This document shows, piece after piece, positions 28,653 to 37,128 of a stretch of DNA of 64,000 nt. The stretch lies in assembly GCA_963708715.1 (NCBI GenBank), contig CAVPSU010000002.1, positions 248,001-312,000 on the forward strand, in the 5' to 3' direction. Source of the stretch: DAIOEK01 sp963708715 (GTDB taxonomy: Bacteria > Chloroflexota > Anaerolineae > Anaerolineales > Anaerolineaceae). The position numbers were made by a program, and so were the translations under genes. Position 1 is the first letter of the stretch; every line of letters begins with the position of its first letter. A model generated the notes under the pieces. That model worked only from the letters and a program-made list of their open reading frames with translations. It had not been told where the DNA came from and did no database searches.

Positions 28653-28672
28653 AACGCCCTAATGGGCGTTTT
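28651..28672 (+). terminator. Rho-independent terminator of the restriction cassette
   Basis: AAAACGCCC (28651-28659), loop TAAT, GGGCGTTTT (28664-28672): a perfect 9-bp stem ending in T. It starts within the HNH stop codon. It closes the three-gene cassette, facing the convergent membrane-protein gene. Confidence 0.85.
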
Positions 28673-28824
28673 CCGATAGCCATTGGCCATCCAACTCCGC
28701 TAAACGGATTAATACTAATATACGGCATTTTAGCAATTTTTCAACCATTATTTCGTTTTACTCGCTGATTAATTATCTTTTTTGATCTCCCATTCGGGTC
28801 GGATGTTGAGTTTCTCTGGCCAAG

Positions 28825-28894
28825 GGGATCTCTTGATCCCACCGGTTGGCGAAAAACCACGCCAACCACCTCCCTTATGAAGGGAGGATAATGC
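28825..28894. repeat. Hairpin-rich dispersed repeat, right copy
   Basis: Three stems in order: GGGATC/GATCCC (28825-28840, loop TCTT), GGTTGGCG/CGCCAACC (28844-28867) and CCTCCCTT-ATG-AAGGGAGG (28869-28887), then ATAATGC. The last stem plus tail matches the left copy at 23700-23725 apart from two bases, in the same orientation. The two copies bracket the restriction cassette about 5.1 kb apart. The remainder of 28673-28824 is AT-rich with no gene seen. Confidence 0.75.
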
Positions 28895-28921
28895 AAGCCC
28901 GCACAATTCTCCCTTCGTGCA

Positions 28922-30835
28922 CTACCCCCCAAACACCGTTTCCAGCACGATCATCGTGATCATCAGCACCAGCAGCCCCGCCAGGATGTACCCCAATATC
29001 GCCCAGACGGAGAGGCTCTTCTGCGCTTGGACCAACCTCCCCTCTGCCAGGTTTCGGACAGTGATGGCTACACTTTTAGCCATCTCGCTCAGCTTGCCAG
29101 GTTGAGGGATCCACTCCCACTGCTCGGAAGTCTCGGCCACCGAGAGGATTCTGCCTGCATAACCAGCCAGAATGGGCAGCCACTTTGAGTCGGATTGTGT
29201 GACGGCCGAGGAGGGCAGCACGACCGCTTTCGCCGATCCGATGGCTGTCACCAATTCTGCCTCTTCACCCAAAAATCGGATGGGAATCGAAGGGGCATGT
29301 CTCGAAAATGCCAGGACAAGCTCCTTGCCAAATACCGAATCAGAGGATGTCGCGATGGCTACTGGAAATGAAGCATGCTTTTCAGCCAGAGTCCGGGTCA
29401 ATGCCTGGGAGTCTCGTCGCAGATTCGTGAGATGATAACTGAGGAAAATGGCGAAAACCAGCACATGACTGAATCCCCGAATGACTTCAGAACTCCTCTG
29501 TGTAAGATTGCCGCTAAAAAGGCTATCGAGCAGAACAAAGAGGGTGGTTCCAAGTGTGACCATCACGCCCACGACGCCACCAAACACCACGGTATACAGA
29601 TAGATCTTCCGTGTAAGGGATCGGCGGGAATGCTCCGCAAATTCATCCGCAAGTTGGGCTGTCCGGTTCTCAGGGAAAAAGAAAAACAGCCAGTAGATCA
29701 AACCAACCAACAGGAGCGCCAGGTTTTGGGCGATCTGTTGAGTATTCGATTGCAGGACGATCAGATGCTGAGAGAAATAATCCACCACATAGCCCAGCAA
29801 ACCGATCAGACCGGTGATGGTCGCGGCCAGTCCCAGGAATGCCAGGATGTAGCGGTATACCCGGATCATGGCCTGCCGACCGAACACATCTGCCCGACTC
29901 TCGATATCCCAACGAAGATGTCTGATGAAATACACCCAGATCACTGACAGAGGGACCAGGTACGAAATCGAAGGTCTGATCTTCCAGATCAAGTCCTGGA
30001 ATGTGATCGTTTCACCAAAGACCCAGCGCAAGATCCAGCCGAGGATGGTGGTCACAGCCACCGCAGTACTGATGGCTCCTGCGAATATCAGGAAATAAAG
30101 AATCCCTACCCGCCAGGACGAATTCCTCTCCTCTGCCTGGGTGATGGATTGTTGGATGATCATCCAGGTATATACCCAGATGGGCACCCCCAGCACCAGC
30201 AGGGTGATCGGGTTGAGCAGTCCGGCCAGGATATCGGGAGAGATCATCACGGCTTTGCGCAGCATAAACTGGATAAGCTGCTGGATCCCGAGCACGGTCA
30301 TACCCAAACCATACAGCATCCAAAAGTACCAGTACACTCTCCGCATGTCGATCAGATTGGCAGGATTTGAATTAAACTGCCAATCCTTTTTGAGGACTGA
30401 GTAGAAGTAAGCAGCAAGAATGAGATTGATACCAATCGCAATCAAGTTATCCGTGAGGGTTTGGGACCTGCCAACCAGGGCAGTCATCCGGCTCACACCT
30501 GTGGTATCCAATAACAGGCGATTCACAAATGCGAGAATGTTCTGAACAACCGGGACGAGGGTTCCCAACAGAATCCCATATAGGTACATGGCGCGGATTA
30601 GCGACGTCTGCTCTTCTTCTGACTTATCAGAATCCTTTTGGACGACCAACCAATGGACGATAAAAATCGGAATACTGACCAGGATCTGAGCCAGCCCGAT
30701 GGAGAGTGATTGAGATTGTCCTCCAGAAAGACCGGTACGGAAAATGGATCGGAGCAGGTTGACAACGCCCCACGCCAGAAGTTCAACGCTAATAGCAGTA
30801 ACCAGGTAAAAGTAGATGCGGCGAATAGTTTTCAT
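28922..30835 (-). CDS. Polytopic membrane protein built from tandem DUF5671-like units
   Basis: A 637-residue membrane protein. About six units of roughly 80 residues repeat the plan R-x2-Y-x-Y at the start of a membrane helix and a second or third helix ending in a W/Y-rich stretch: IRRIYFYLVTAIS (1), LIRAMYLYGILLG (2), MRRVYWYFWMLYG (3), WRVGILYFLIFAG (4), MIRVYRYILAFLG (5), LTRKIYLYTVVFG (6). The pattern matches DUF5671. A soluble stretch of about 120 residues (about 480-600) and a final membrane helix follow. Function is unknown. It is co-directional with, and 16 bp downstream of, the small anchored protein, so the two are one unit. Confidence 0.75.
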   Translation of the reverse strand: MKTIRRIYFYLVTAISVELLAWGVVNLLRSIFRTGLSGGQSQSLSIGLAQILVSIPIFIVHWLVVQKDSDKSEEEQTSLIRAMYLYGILLGTLVPVVQNILAFVNRLLLDTTGVSRMTALVGRSQTLTDNLIAIGINLILAAYFYSVLKKDWQFNSNPANLIDMRRVYWYFWMLYGLGMTVLGIQQLIQFMLRKAVMISPDILAGLLNPITLLVLGVPIWVYTWMIIQQSITQAEERNSSWRVGILYFLIFAGAISTAVAVTTILGWILRWVFGETITFQDLIWKIRPSISYLVPLSVIWVYFIRHLRWDIESRADVFGRQAMIRVYRYILAFLGLAATITGLIGLLGYVVDYFSQHLIVLQSNTQQIAQNLALLLVGLIYWLFFFFPENRTAQLADEFAEHSRRSLTRKIYLYTVVFGGVVGVMVTLGTTLFVLLDSLFSGNLTQRSSEVIRGFSHVLVFAIFLSYHLTNLRRDSQALTRTLAEKHASFPVAIATSSDSVFGKELVLAFSRHAPSIPIRFLGEEAELVTAIGSAKAVVLPSSAVTQSDSKWLPILAGYAGRILSVAETSEQWEWIPQPGKLSEMAKSVAITVRNLAEGRLVQAQKSLSVWAILGYILAGLLVLMITMIVLETVFGG

Positions 30836-30851
30836 ATGGATTTGACCTTGC

Positions 30852-31325
30852 CTACTTGATTACCTGGTACCAGTCATAACTCCAGAAGAGGTAAGGCATG
30901 CCGGTTATTTTCCACGCCCCGCTTTGGTTTTCCAGAACCGCATTCTCCTTGTTTTCATAGCTGCTGGCAAAGATGCCATCGTTGTAGGAATTCAACGTGG
31001 AGACTTCCACGATGGCGGTGTTCGAATCGAAGCTGGTCTTTCCCAGATCCACAACCGCCACTTTCACCTGCTCTTTATTCATGAGCAATCCCTGCCGGAA
31101 ACTGGAGATTGAAGGCTTGGCGTTTTTTTCAGCCAGGTATCCATATGCCTTGGTGTAATCCTCATTTCGGATCGCCAGGATGTAATTAAATACCACCCCC
31201 TGAGGTTGATCTTCAGGCTGGTAGGTGAGAACGGTGGTCTTACGGCTGAAGAATAATCCAACTGCCACCAGGACGAGGACCACGATCCCGACAATAATTC
31301 CGACTAAGAACTTATCCTGCTTCAT
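30852..31325 (-). CDS. Small membrane-anchored protein, NTF2-like outer domain
   Basis: 157 residues: a short Lys-rich start, one strong membrane helix (FLVGIIVGIVVLVLVAVGLF), then an outer domain of about 125 residues. QGVVFNYILAIRNEDYTKAYGYL and the alternating strands to SGAWKITGMPYLF are reminiscent of DUF4878/NTF2-like folds that bind small ligands. No catalytic motif was seen. It precedes the DUF5671-type membrane protein in one transcription unit and may be its extracellular partner. The 187 bp upstream (31326-31512) hold no gene. Confidence 0.7.
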   Translation of the reverse strand: MKQDKFLVGIIVGIVVLVLVAVGLFFSRKTTVLTYQPEDQPQGVVFNYILAIRNEDYTKAYGYLAEKNAKPSISSFRQGLLMNKEQVKVAVVDLGKTSFDSNTAIVEVSTLNSYNDGIFASSYENKENAVLENQSGAWKITGMPYLFWSYDWYQVIK

Positions 31326-31512
31326 CGTAAGCCTCCGAATTTATATAATGCGATTTTGATTCATTGTAAGGTATGAACGATTGAGAAACAAAGGAAAAGT
31401 GATAAATACCTTGTATCTAATTAATTAACACTCTTTGGATGTATTGCGCTTCACTATCCAGGCGCTACCTCAGTGTCGAAAAGACGGGGTAATATACACT
31501 TTACCCTGCCTG

Positions 31513-32306
31513 CTACGAATTTCTATGTGTTAGTCGATATTCACCTCGATAAACGAACTCAAGAAATCCATTATCCCTAAGTATTTGAAGTTGTTGTCGA
31601 ATTTTCGACTGAATATTATTGTTGTTTGGATGCTTTTTTTGGAGTTGTGGTGCGAATAAATATATGTCGTTAAGTGAAAATACCTCTTTATTAATATTTT
31701 CTGTACAGTTTAAAACGTCAAATAGCCAACCTTTGGATTCATCATTATTGGAGGCTTTAATAAATTCGGTATTCTGCCAATCATGTAGTATCTCTGAAAT
31801 TTCTCTAAAAACCCCGCCTGATAGATAAGATATTTTCCCTAACTTAGGTATTTGTTGACTTCTATGTTGCAGCCTATCCAACCAGCTCTTTTTGCTGACT
31901 GAGATAATGGGGGTCTTTTCTCAATAATTTCCGCTATGAAAAATTGCTTAGGAATAACAATAAAACTAGTAATTAAGTAATTTGATTTCGAATATGCCAG
32001 CAGAAAAAGGTTGGGATTTTTATTTGATTGTAATCGAGATATTAATGAGGAATATGCTCCATTTACTACCTTCCCCCCGAAGTATCCGTTTTTTGATTTG
32101 AGTTCAAAATCTTCATTGCAATTCACGCAGAAAAAATCTGCCACTGGCTGATTGTTTGGATAATTTTCAATATGATGACCACATGCTGGGCACAATATTT
32201 TTGTTCTTACCCAAGCTTCAGTCATAACCCTGATTTTCTGACTATTACTTTTATACTTATTTCCAATCTCTTGTGGTAATTGTAAATCTAGGATTGGTTG
32301 ATTCAT
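31513..32306 (-). pseudogene. dpnI: DpnI-type methyl-directed restriction endonuclease, frameshifted
   Basis: DpnI enzymes cleave GATC only when its adenine is N6-methylated. The 5' part (32306 to about 31863) has YKSNSQKIRVMTEAWV, a zinc ribbon (Cys39, Cys42, Cys60, Cys63) and the PD-(D/E)XK core VADFFC...FELKSKNG (Asp57, Glu68, Lys70), FFIAEIIEKRPPLSQSAKRA and GWIGCNI. The frame then stops at 31839. The C-terminal winged-helix domain resumes in another frame with SQQIPKLGKISYLSGG, KGWLFDVLNC and KIRQQLQILRDNGFLEFVYRG to 31513. Loss of one base near 31858-31866 explains both frames, and the total of about 264 codons fits DpnI (about 254). It is AT-rich (33% G+C at 31621-31680 against 55% at 32521-32580 in tlyA), so probably acquired. 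It starts 1 bp after the tlyA stop. Confidence 0.85.
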
Positions 32307-32307
32307 C

Positions 32308-33045
32308 TTATTTCCACCCCAACCAGATCAAGAATTCAATGTTCCCCTTGGGACCCTTCAATGGCGAGGTGATCAGACCTTTCACCAAATACCCCAATGC
32401 TTCCGCATCGGCTTTTACCTTTTCCACCACTCGCTGATGGGTCTCCGGGTCGGTAATGACTCCCTCGCCCTTACTCACTTCCTTTTGGCCGGCTTCAAAC
32501 TGCGGCTTGATCAGCGCCACCACCTGACCGCCTTCCGCTCCAAACCAGTCTTTCACCACCGGTAGCAAGATACCCAAAGAAATAAAGGAAGCATCAATGG
32601 TTACGAGACTAACTGGTTCCGGCAGTTTCTCGACATAGCGGGCGTTCGTGCGCTCCATACTCATCACCCGCGGATCCTGCCTGAGTTTCCAATGCAGAAT
32701 GCCATACCCGACATCGATCGCGTATACCTTCGCCGCGCCGTGTTGGAGGAGACAATCTGTGAAACCGCCGGTGGAGGCTCCCACATCCGCACAGACCCAA
32801 CCAACCGGTAAGATTTCAAAGGCTTCCAATGCAGCAACCAGTTTTTCGCCGCCACGGGAAACGAACCGGGGTTCCGCCTGCAGGGTGAGTTCATCTCCTG
32901 GTTTTACTTTCTCAGAGGGCTTGAGCGTCACTTGACCATTGACCCGCACCTTGCCTTCCATCACCAGGCGCTGAGCCAGGCTGCGGCTTTCCACAATGCC
33001 GCGTTCGGTCAGTTCTACATCCAGGCGTTCGGTTTTTGGGTTCAT
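32308..33045 (-). CDS. tlyA: TlyA family rRNA (cytidine-2'-O)-methyltransferase
   Basis: A 245-residue enzyme that methylates ribose 2'-O positions of rRNA cytidines. The N-terminal S4 RNA-binding domain spans about 6-65 (LDVELTERGIVESRSLAQRL ... VNGQVTLKPSEKV). The FtsJ-like Rossmann methyltransferase has CADVGASTGGFTDCLLQ as the SAM site and the catalytic set LVTIDASFISL and VALIKPQFE with the expected Lys-Asp-Lys-Glu pattern. Older annotations call the family hemolysin A. No membrane segment is present. The dpnI-like gene follows with a 1-bp gap, which makes tlyA its likely promoter source. Confidence 0.93.
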   Translation of the reverse strand: MNPKTERLDVELTERGIVESRSLAQRLVMEGKVRVNGQVTLKPSEKVKPGDELTLQAEPRFVSRGGEKLVAALEAFEILPVGWVCADVGASTGGFTDCLLQHGAAKVYAIDVGYGILHWKLRQDPRVMSMERTNARYVEKLPEPVSLVTIDASFISLGILLPVVKDWFGAEGGQVVALIKPQFEAGQKEVSKGEGVITDPETHQRVVEKVKADAEALGYLVKGLITSPLKGPKGNIEFLIWLGWK

Positions 33046-33136
33046 GTGTAAGAATTAAGAAAATAGAAAGTGGAGCGTAGAAATTAGATAGTACTAATTT
33101 GTTTTTAGCGAATTGTGATCATTGATCAGTTTATCG

Positions 33137-33205
33137 GAACCAGTTTCCTGGTACCAGTTACCAGTTTCGAATTTCTGGTCTCTGGTCACAGGTCTCCAGT
33201 CTCTG
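33137..33205. repeat. Degenerate CCAG/CTGG-rich short repeats
   Basis: Between tlyA and the prenyltransferase gene the units ACCAGTTTC, ACCAGTTACCAGTTTC and their inverted forms TTCTGGTCTCTGGTC and CTCCAGTCTCTG follow each other. The repeats are imperfect and can fold back on each other. TATAAT at 33221-33226 just beyond may be a -10 box for the downstream gene, but no matching -35 was seen. The rest of 33046-33255 holds no gene. Confidence 0.5.
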
Positions 33206-33255
33206 ATTTCCATTTCCTATTATAATGATACTATCTATCGCTTGGGGAAGAGTGG

Positions 33256-34140
33256 ATGAAAAAACCTTCAATCGTTATCGCGTTGATCAAGACTATGCGT
33301 CCAAAACAATGGGCGAAAAACGGAGTCCTCTTCGCAGCGTTGGTGTTCGACCGGCAGTTGACCAACCTGCTCTCCCTCGAACGGACAATTGCAGGTTTCA
33401 TCATTTTCTGCCTTCTCTCCAGCGCTGTTTATATCATCAACGATATTCTGGATATCGAATCCGACCGCGCTCACCCTCAGAAAAAGAACCGTCCCATCCC
33501 ATCCGGTGCGCTCCCAGTGGGGATCGCCATCGGATTTGCGATATTGCTCCTGTTGATCGCTTTCCCGGCAGCCTATCTGCTTTCACCTGGCTTTGCCTTG
33601 ACCTGTGCTTTGTATTTCTTGATGAATTTAGCCTACTCCAAATGGTTGAAACATGTTCCCCTGTTGGATGTGCTCATCATCGCGGCGGGATTTGTCCTGC
33701 GCGTGGCGGGTGGCGTCATGCTCATTCAGGTTCAACGGTTTTCTCCCTGGCTGTATGTCGTCATGACCCTTGGTGCTCTCTACATTGGATTTGGTAAACG
33801 CCGCGCGGAATTAAGTCTTCTCGCGGGAGATGCTTCCAACCACCGCCGGGTATTGGATGGCTATACCATTCCCCTGCTGGATCAACTGATCACCATCGTC
33901 TCCAGTACGACAATCGTGTCATATAGCCTCTATACCTTCTCAGCGCCCAACCTGCCTGACAATCATTCCATGATGTTGACTATCCCATTTGTTATCTATG
34001 GGATTTTTCGGTACCTGTACCTGATCCAGGTGAAGGATAGCGGCGGAGCACCGGAAGAGATGCTCTTCTCGGACCGTCCTCTTCAGATCACCATCGCCTT
34101 ATGGGGTGCTGCCGTCCTGTTCATTTTCTATCTTTTCTAA
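33256..34140 (+). CDS. UbiA-family prenyltransferase, decaprenyl-phosphate phosphoribosyltransferase-like
   Basis: A 294-residue membrane enzyme with about nine segments. The first Asp-rich motif is NDILDIESDRAHPQKKNRPI (about 62-81) and the region YSKWLKHVPLLDVLIIAAGFVLR holds the second. MRPKQWAKNGVLF at the start and FGKRRAEL in the loop are typical of DPPR synthases, which join phosphoribosyl diphosphate to decaprenyl phosphate. Other UbiA substrates are possible. GGGGAAGAG precedes ATG. It forms a tight operon with mevalonate kinase (1 bp gap) and isopentenyl phosphate kinase, which would supply the prenyl precursor. Confidence 0.85.
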   Translation: MKKPSIVIALIKTMRPKQWAKNGVLFAALVFDRQLTNLLSLERTIAGFIIFCLLSSAVYIINDILDIESDRAHPQKKNRPIPSGALPVGIAIGFAILLLLIAFPAAYLLSPGFALTCALYFLMNLAYSKWLKHVPLLDVLIIAAGFVLRVAGGVMLIQVQRFSPWLYVVMTLGALYIGFGKRRAELSLLAGDASNHRRVLDGYTIPLLDQLITIVSSTTIVSYSLYTFSAPNLPDNHSMMLTIPFVIYGIFRYLYLIQVKDSGGAPEEMLFSDRPLQITIALWGAAVLFIFYLF

Positions 34141-34141
34141 A

Positions 34142-35083
34142 ATGCCTGCTATTTCTGGTTCCGCTCCCGGGAAAATCATCTTATTCGGTGAACATGCCGT
34201 TGTCTACGGGCGCAGAGCTATCGCGATTCCGGTGACCCAGGTGCAGGCTCGGGCTGTCATCACTCCCCTGGTTCGTGAACCAGCCGGAACGATTCAAGTC
34301 TCCGCCCCCGACATCCATTTGGAAACTGAGATTGGATTGCTGGATGAAGCACATCCAATCCGGCAGGCTATTCAATTGACGTTTGACTTTTTGGCTTTAT
34401 CCATAGCTCCCGCCATGCAGATCACTATCCGCTCAACCATCCCTATTGCCGGAGGTCTTGGATCCGGTGCAGCTGTCAGCATAGCCATCATCCGGTCGGT
34501 ATCTAATTTCCTGGGCAAACCGCTCGGTCCCGAGACTGTCTCAACTATTGCTTTTGAGGTGGAAAAGATTCACCATGGAACGCCCTCGGGGATCGATAAT
34601 ACGGTCATCGCCTATGGAATGCCAGTGCTGTTTCAACAATCCAAGCCTATCCAGATCTTTCAAGTGGGTGAACCGCTCCATTTCCTCATTGCAGACACGG
34701 GTATTCAGGCTTCCACGTCCCAGGTAGTACAAGGGGTACGTGAGCGCAGGCAGAGCAACCCTGAGGTATATGATCACCTGTTTGATGCGATTGACGCTCT
34801 CACAGGACAGGCATTGTCCAGCCTGAAAGCCGGTGATGGGGAAATGATAGGCAAATGTATGATTGAAAATCATTCCTTGCTGCAGAAGATTGAAGTCTCA
34901 AGCCCGACTTTGGATCAATTGGTTGGTGCGGCTCTACATTCCGGGGCGCTGGGAGCCAAATTATCCGGCGCTGGTGTCGGTGGAAACCTGATCGTTTTGG
35001 TTCGTGACGATCAGCTCAAGACTGTTCAATCCGCTCTGCTTGGGCAGGGCGCGACCCGGATAATCCAAACACGGTTGGAGTAA
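34142..35083 (+). CDS. Mevalonate kinase
   Basis: A GHMP-family kinase of 313 residues that phosphorylates mevalonate to 5-phosphomevalonate. It starts MPAISGSAPGKIILFGEHAVVYG, the mevalonate-kinase N terminus. The ATP loop is IPIAGGLGSGAAVSIAII, and HHGTPSGIDNTVIAYG and KLSGAGVGGNLIVL complete the family motifs. A longer frame begins at 34106 inside the upstream gene, but ATG 34142 sits one base after the preceding TAA and gives the canonical start. A mevalonate route in this bacterium, shared with other Chloroflexota, is implied by this gene and the next. Confidence 0.93.
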   Translation: MPAISGSAPGKIILFGEHAVVYGRRAIAIPVTQVQARAVITPLVREPAGTIQVSAPDIHLETEIGLLDEAHPIRQAIQLTFDFLALSIAPAMQITIRSTIPIAGGLGSGAAVSIAIIRSVSNFLGKPLGPETVSTIAFEVEKIHHGTPSGIDNTVIAYGMPVLFQQSKPIQIFQVGEPLHFLIADTGIQASTSQVVQGVRERRQSNPEVYDHLFDAIDALTGQALSSLKAGDGEMIGKCMIENHSLLQKIEVSSPTLDQLVGAALHSGALGAKLSGAGVGGNLIVLVRDDQLKTVQSALLGQGATRIIQTRLE

Positions 35084-35086
35084 GTT

Positions 35087-35878
35087 ATGCTGCAATTCTT
35101 GAAATTAGGCGGATCACTGATCACGGATAAAGACCATCCCCACACCTTACAGGCGGAAATTCTTGGTCGAATCTCAAAGGAAATTGCCCGGTATCTCTCG
35201 GAACACCCCCAGGATCAATTGATCATTGGACATGGCTCGGGTTCATTTGGTCATGTCCCCGCGAACGAATACGGGACAAGACAAGGAGTGAAGAGCCAGC
35301 AGGAATGGGTAGGATTTCATAAAGTTTGGCAGGAAGCCCGGGCATTGAACTTGGCAGTCATGCAGTCAATGCTCGACGCGGGGATCCCGGTGGTCAATTT
35401 TCCTGCTTCCGGCAGCGTGACGCCCAGCAGTGCAGAGATTGTCGCCTGGAATCTCGAACCGATCCGCTCTGCCCTCGGGCATGGATTGACCCCGGTCATC
35501 TACGGTGATGTCGCTTTTGACCAAGCCCTGGGCGGTACAATCCTTTCCACCGAAGACCTGTTCTCTCATCTGGCTCCACGCTTGCTACCATCTCGCATCC
35601 TCCTGGCAGGCCTCGAAAAAGGGGTTTGGCTGGATTATCCGGTCTGTTCAAAGCTGGTGAAAGAGATCACACCTGAAAATTACCGATCCATAGCAAATAC
35701 CATCCAGGGTTCCAAATCCATTGATGTGACCGGTGGAATGTTGAGCAAGGTGTATATGATGATCGAACTGATCAAACAAAACCCAAAAACGCAATGCCAG
35801 ATCTTCTCAGGGGTGCCTGAATCATCCATCTACACAGCCCTTATGGGCGAACCGATCGGCACTACAATAGCCGCATGA
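35087..35878 (+). CDS. Isopentenyl phosphate kinase
   Basis: A 263-residue amino-acid-kinase-fold enzyme that phosphorylates isopentenyl phosphate to isopentenyl diphosphate. FLKLGGSLITDK binds ATP phosphates. IIGHGSGSFGH contains the His characteristic of the family, not found in most relatives of the fold. SIDVTGGMLSKV is the C-terminal nucleotide-binding block. It lies 3 bp after mevalonate kinase. Together they mark the alternative mevalonate pathway (phosphomevalonate decarboxylation, then this kinase) known in Archaea and some Chloroflexota. The decarboxylase itself is not in the window. Confidence 0.92.
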   Translation: MLQFLKLGGSLITDKDHPHTLQAEILGRISKEIARYLSEHPQDQLIIGHGSGSFGHVPANEYGTRQGVKSQQEWVGFHKVWQEARALNLAVMQSMLDAGIPVVNFPASGSVTPSSAEIVAWNLEPIRSALGHGLTPVIYGDVAFDQALGGTILSTEDLFSHLAPRLLPSRILLAGLEKGVWLDYPVCSKLVKEITPENYRSIANTIQGSKSIDVTGGMLSKVYMMIELIKQNPKTQCQIFSGVPESSIYTALMGEPIGTTIAA

Positions 35879-35923
35879 GAAAATCGACTTGCCCCCAGGG
35901 TCTACCTGTCGAAAGGAAGATAT

Positions 35924-37075
35924 ATGATATATAGCCGAAATCACCTCGAATCGTTGGAAGACCAACAGCTCGCTCCCTTCGCCATCCGAAGCGTCAACAC
36001 CAGGGGAAGATTGTATCCCGACGATGAACCTGACTATCGGACTGTATTTCAGCGGGATCGCGATCGCATCATCCATACAACCGCTTTTCGCCGGCTGGAG
36101 TACAAAACCCAGGTATTCATCAATTATGAAGGGGATTACTACCGTACCCGACTGACACATACCCTGGAGGTGACCCAGATCGGAAGGACCATCGCTCGGG
36201 CGCTGGGCGCCAATGAAGATCTTGTGGAAGCGATCTGTCTGGCACATGATCTCGGACATCCTCCTTTTGGTCACTCTGGCGAAGTAGTTCTCTCACGGTT
36301 GATGAAAGACCACGGTGGATTTGACCATAACAAACACTCATTTCGGATCGTTACCCAGCTTGAAAGCCGGTATCCTGAACACCCGGGGTTGAATTTATCC
36401 TGGGAAGTATTGGAAGGGATCGTCAAACACGAAACTGAATACGACGTTTCTGATGCATCAGACTTTAACCCGGAGTTGCGTGGGCATCTGGAAGCGCAGA
36501 TTACCAATATCGCGGATGAGATGGCGTATACTGCCCATGACCTGGATGATGGTCTGCGTTCAGGCATGATCAATGAAGGCATGCTGGCGGGGATGCCAAT
36601 CTGGGAAATGCTGGTGAATAGTGTCGATTGGAAAGGCGTCCTATTGGATGATATGACCCGTCACCGTCTCATTCGCCGACTAATTGGAATGTCTGTGACA
36701 GATATTGTCACCACAACTGCAGACAAGATCAAGAAAACCCGGGTTAAAAGTGCACAGGAACTACAGGAATTGCCTTTCAATGTGGTTGGATTTAGTGAAG
36801 AAACTCATCGCCGAAACCGGGAATTAAAGGATTTCTTATATAAGAATTTGTACAGGCATCATCGAGTGGTTCGGATGGCAGTGAAGGCGGAACGAATCGT
36901 AACGGACATCTTCCAGGCTTACCTGGGTGAGATGTCCATGCTACCACCACACATTCAGGGCTGGATCAGTGAAAGAGGATTGGAAAGGGCAATTTGTGAT
37001 TACATTGCAGGGATGACTGATCGGTACGCCATCGATGAGCATCAAAAATTGTTTGATCCTCAAACTTTACCCTAG
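35924..37075 (+). CDS. Deoxyguanosinetriphosphate triphosphohydrolase-like protein
   Basis: A 383-residue HD-domain dNTPase that removes triphosphate from deoxynucleotides. RLTHTLEVTQIGRTIARAL carries the first metal His, and CLAHDLGHPPFGHSGE holds the HD pair and following metal ligands. ITNIADEMAYTAHDLDD contributes the distal Asp. FRRLEYKTQVF is the conserved N-terminal start. Length fits the shorter subgroup of bacterial dGTPase-like proteins; the preferred nucleotide is not predictable. GGAAGATAT precedes ATG, 45 bp after the isopentenyl phosphate kinase gene. Such enzymes can also limit phage replication by draining dNTPs, which is possible but not indicated here. Confidence 0.9.
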   Translation: MIYSRNHLESLEDQQLAPFAIRSVNTRGRLYPDDEPDYRTVFQRDRDRIIHTTAFRRLEYKTQVFINYEGDYYRTRLTHTLEVTQIGRTIARALGANEDLVEAICLAHDLGHPPFGHSGEVVLSRLMKDHGGFDHNKHSFRIVTQLESRYPEHPGLNLSWEVLEGIVKHETEYDVSDASDFNPELRGHLEAQITNIADEMAYTAHDLDDGLRSGMINEGMLAGMPIWEMLVNSVDWKGVLLDDMTRHRLIRRLIGMSVTDIVTTTADKIKKTRVKSAQELQELPFNVVGFSEETHRRNRELKDFLYKNLYRHHRVVRMAVKAERIVTDIFQAYLGEMSMLPPHIQGWISERGLERAICDYIAGMTDRYAIDEHQKLFDPQTLP

Positions 37076-37128
37076 CATGGTATCATTAGCCTCCAACCCA
37101 TCAAACCAACATATCGGAGAAAATTCGC

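Noticed and set aside
23442..28921. Prophage or transposon as carrier of the restriction cassette
   Set aside because: No integrase, transposase, terminal inverted repeats or tRNA attachment site was found; only small hairpin repeats flank it.
31440..31512. GGGTAA/TTACCC stem downstream of dpnI as a terminator
   Set aside because: The stem is six base pairs with no adjacent T-run.
33225..33797. 190-residue frame overlapping the prenyltransferase start
   Set aside because: Out-of-frame shadow of the UbiA-family gene with a good ribosome site only for the latter.
35822..36274. 150-residue minus-strand frame
   Set aside because: Antisense to the ipk-dgt junction, no motif or ribosome site.
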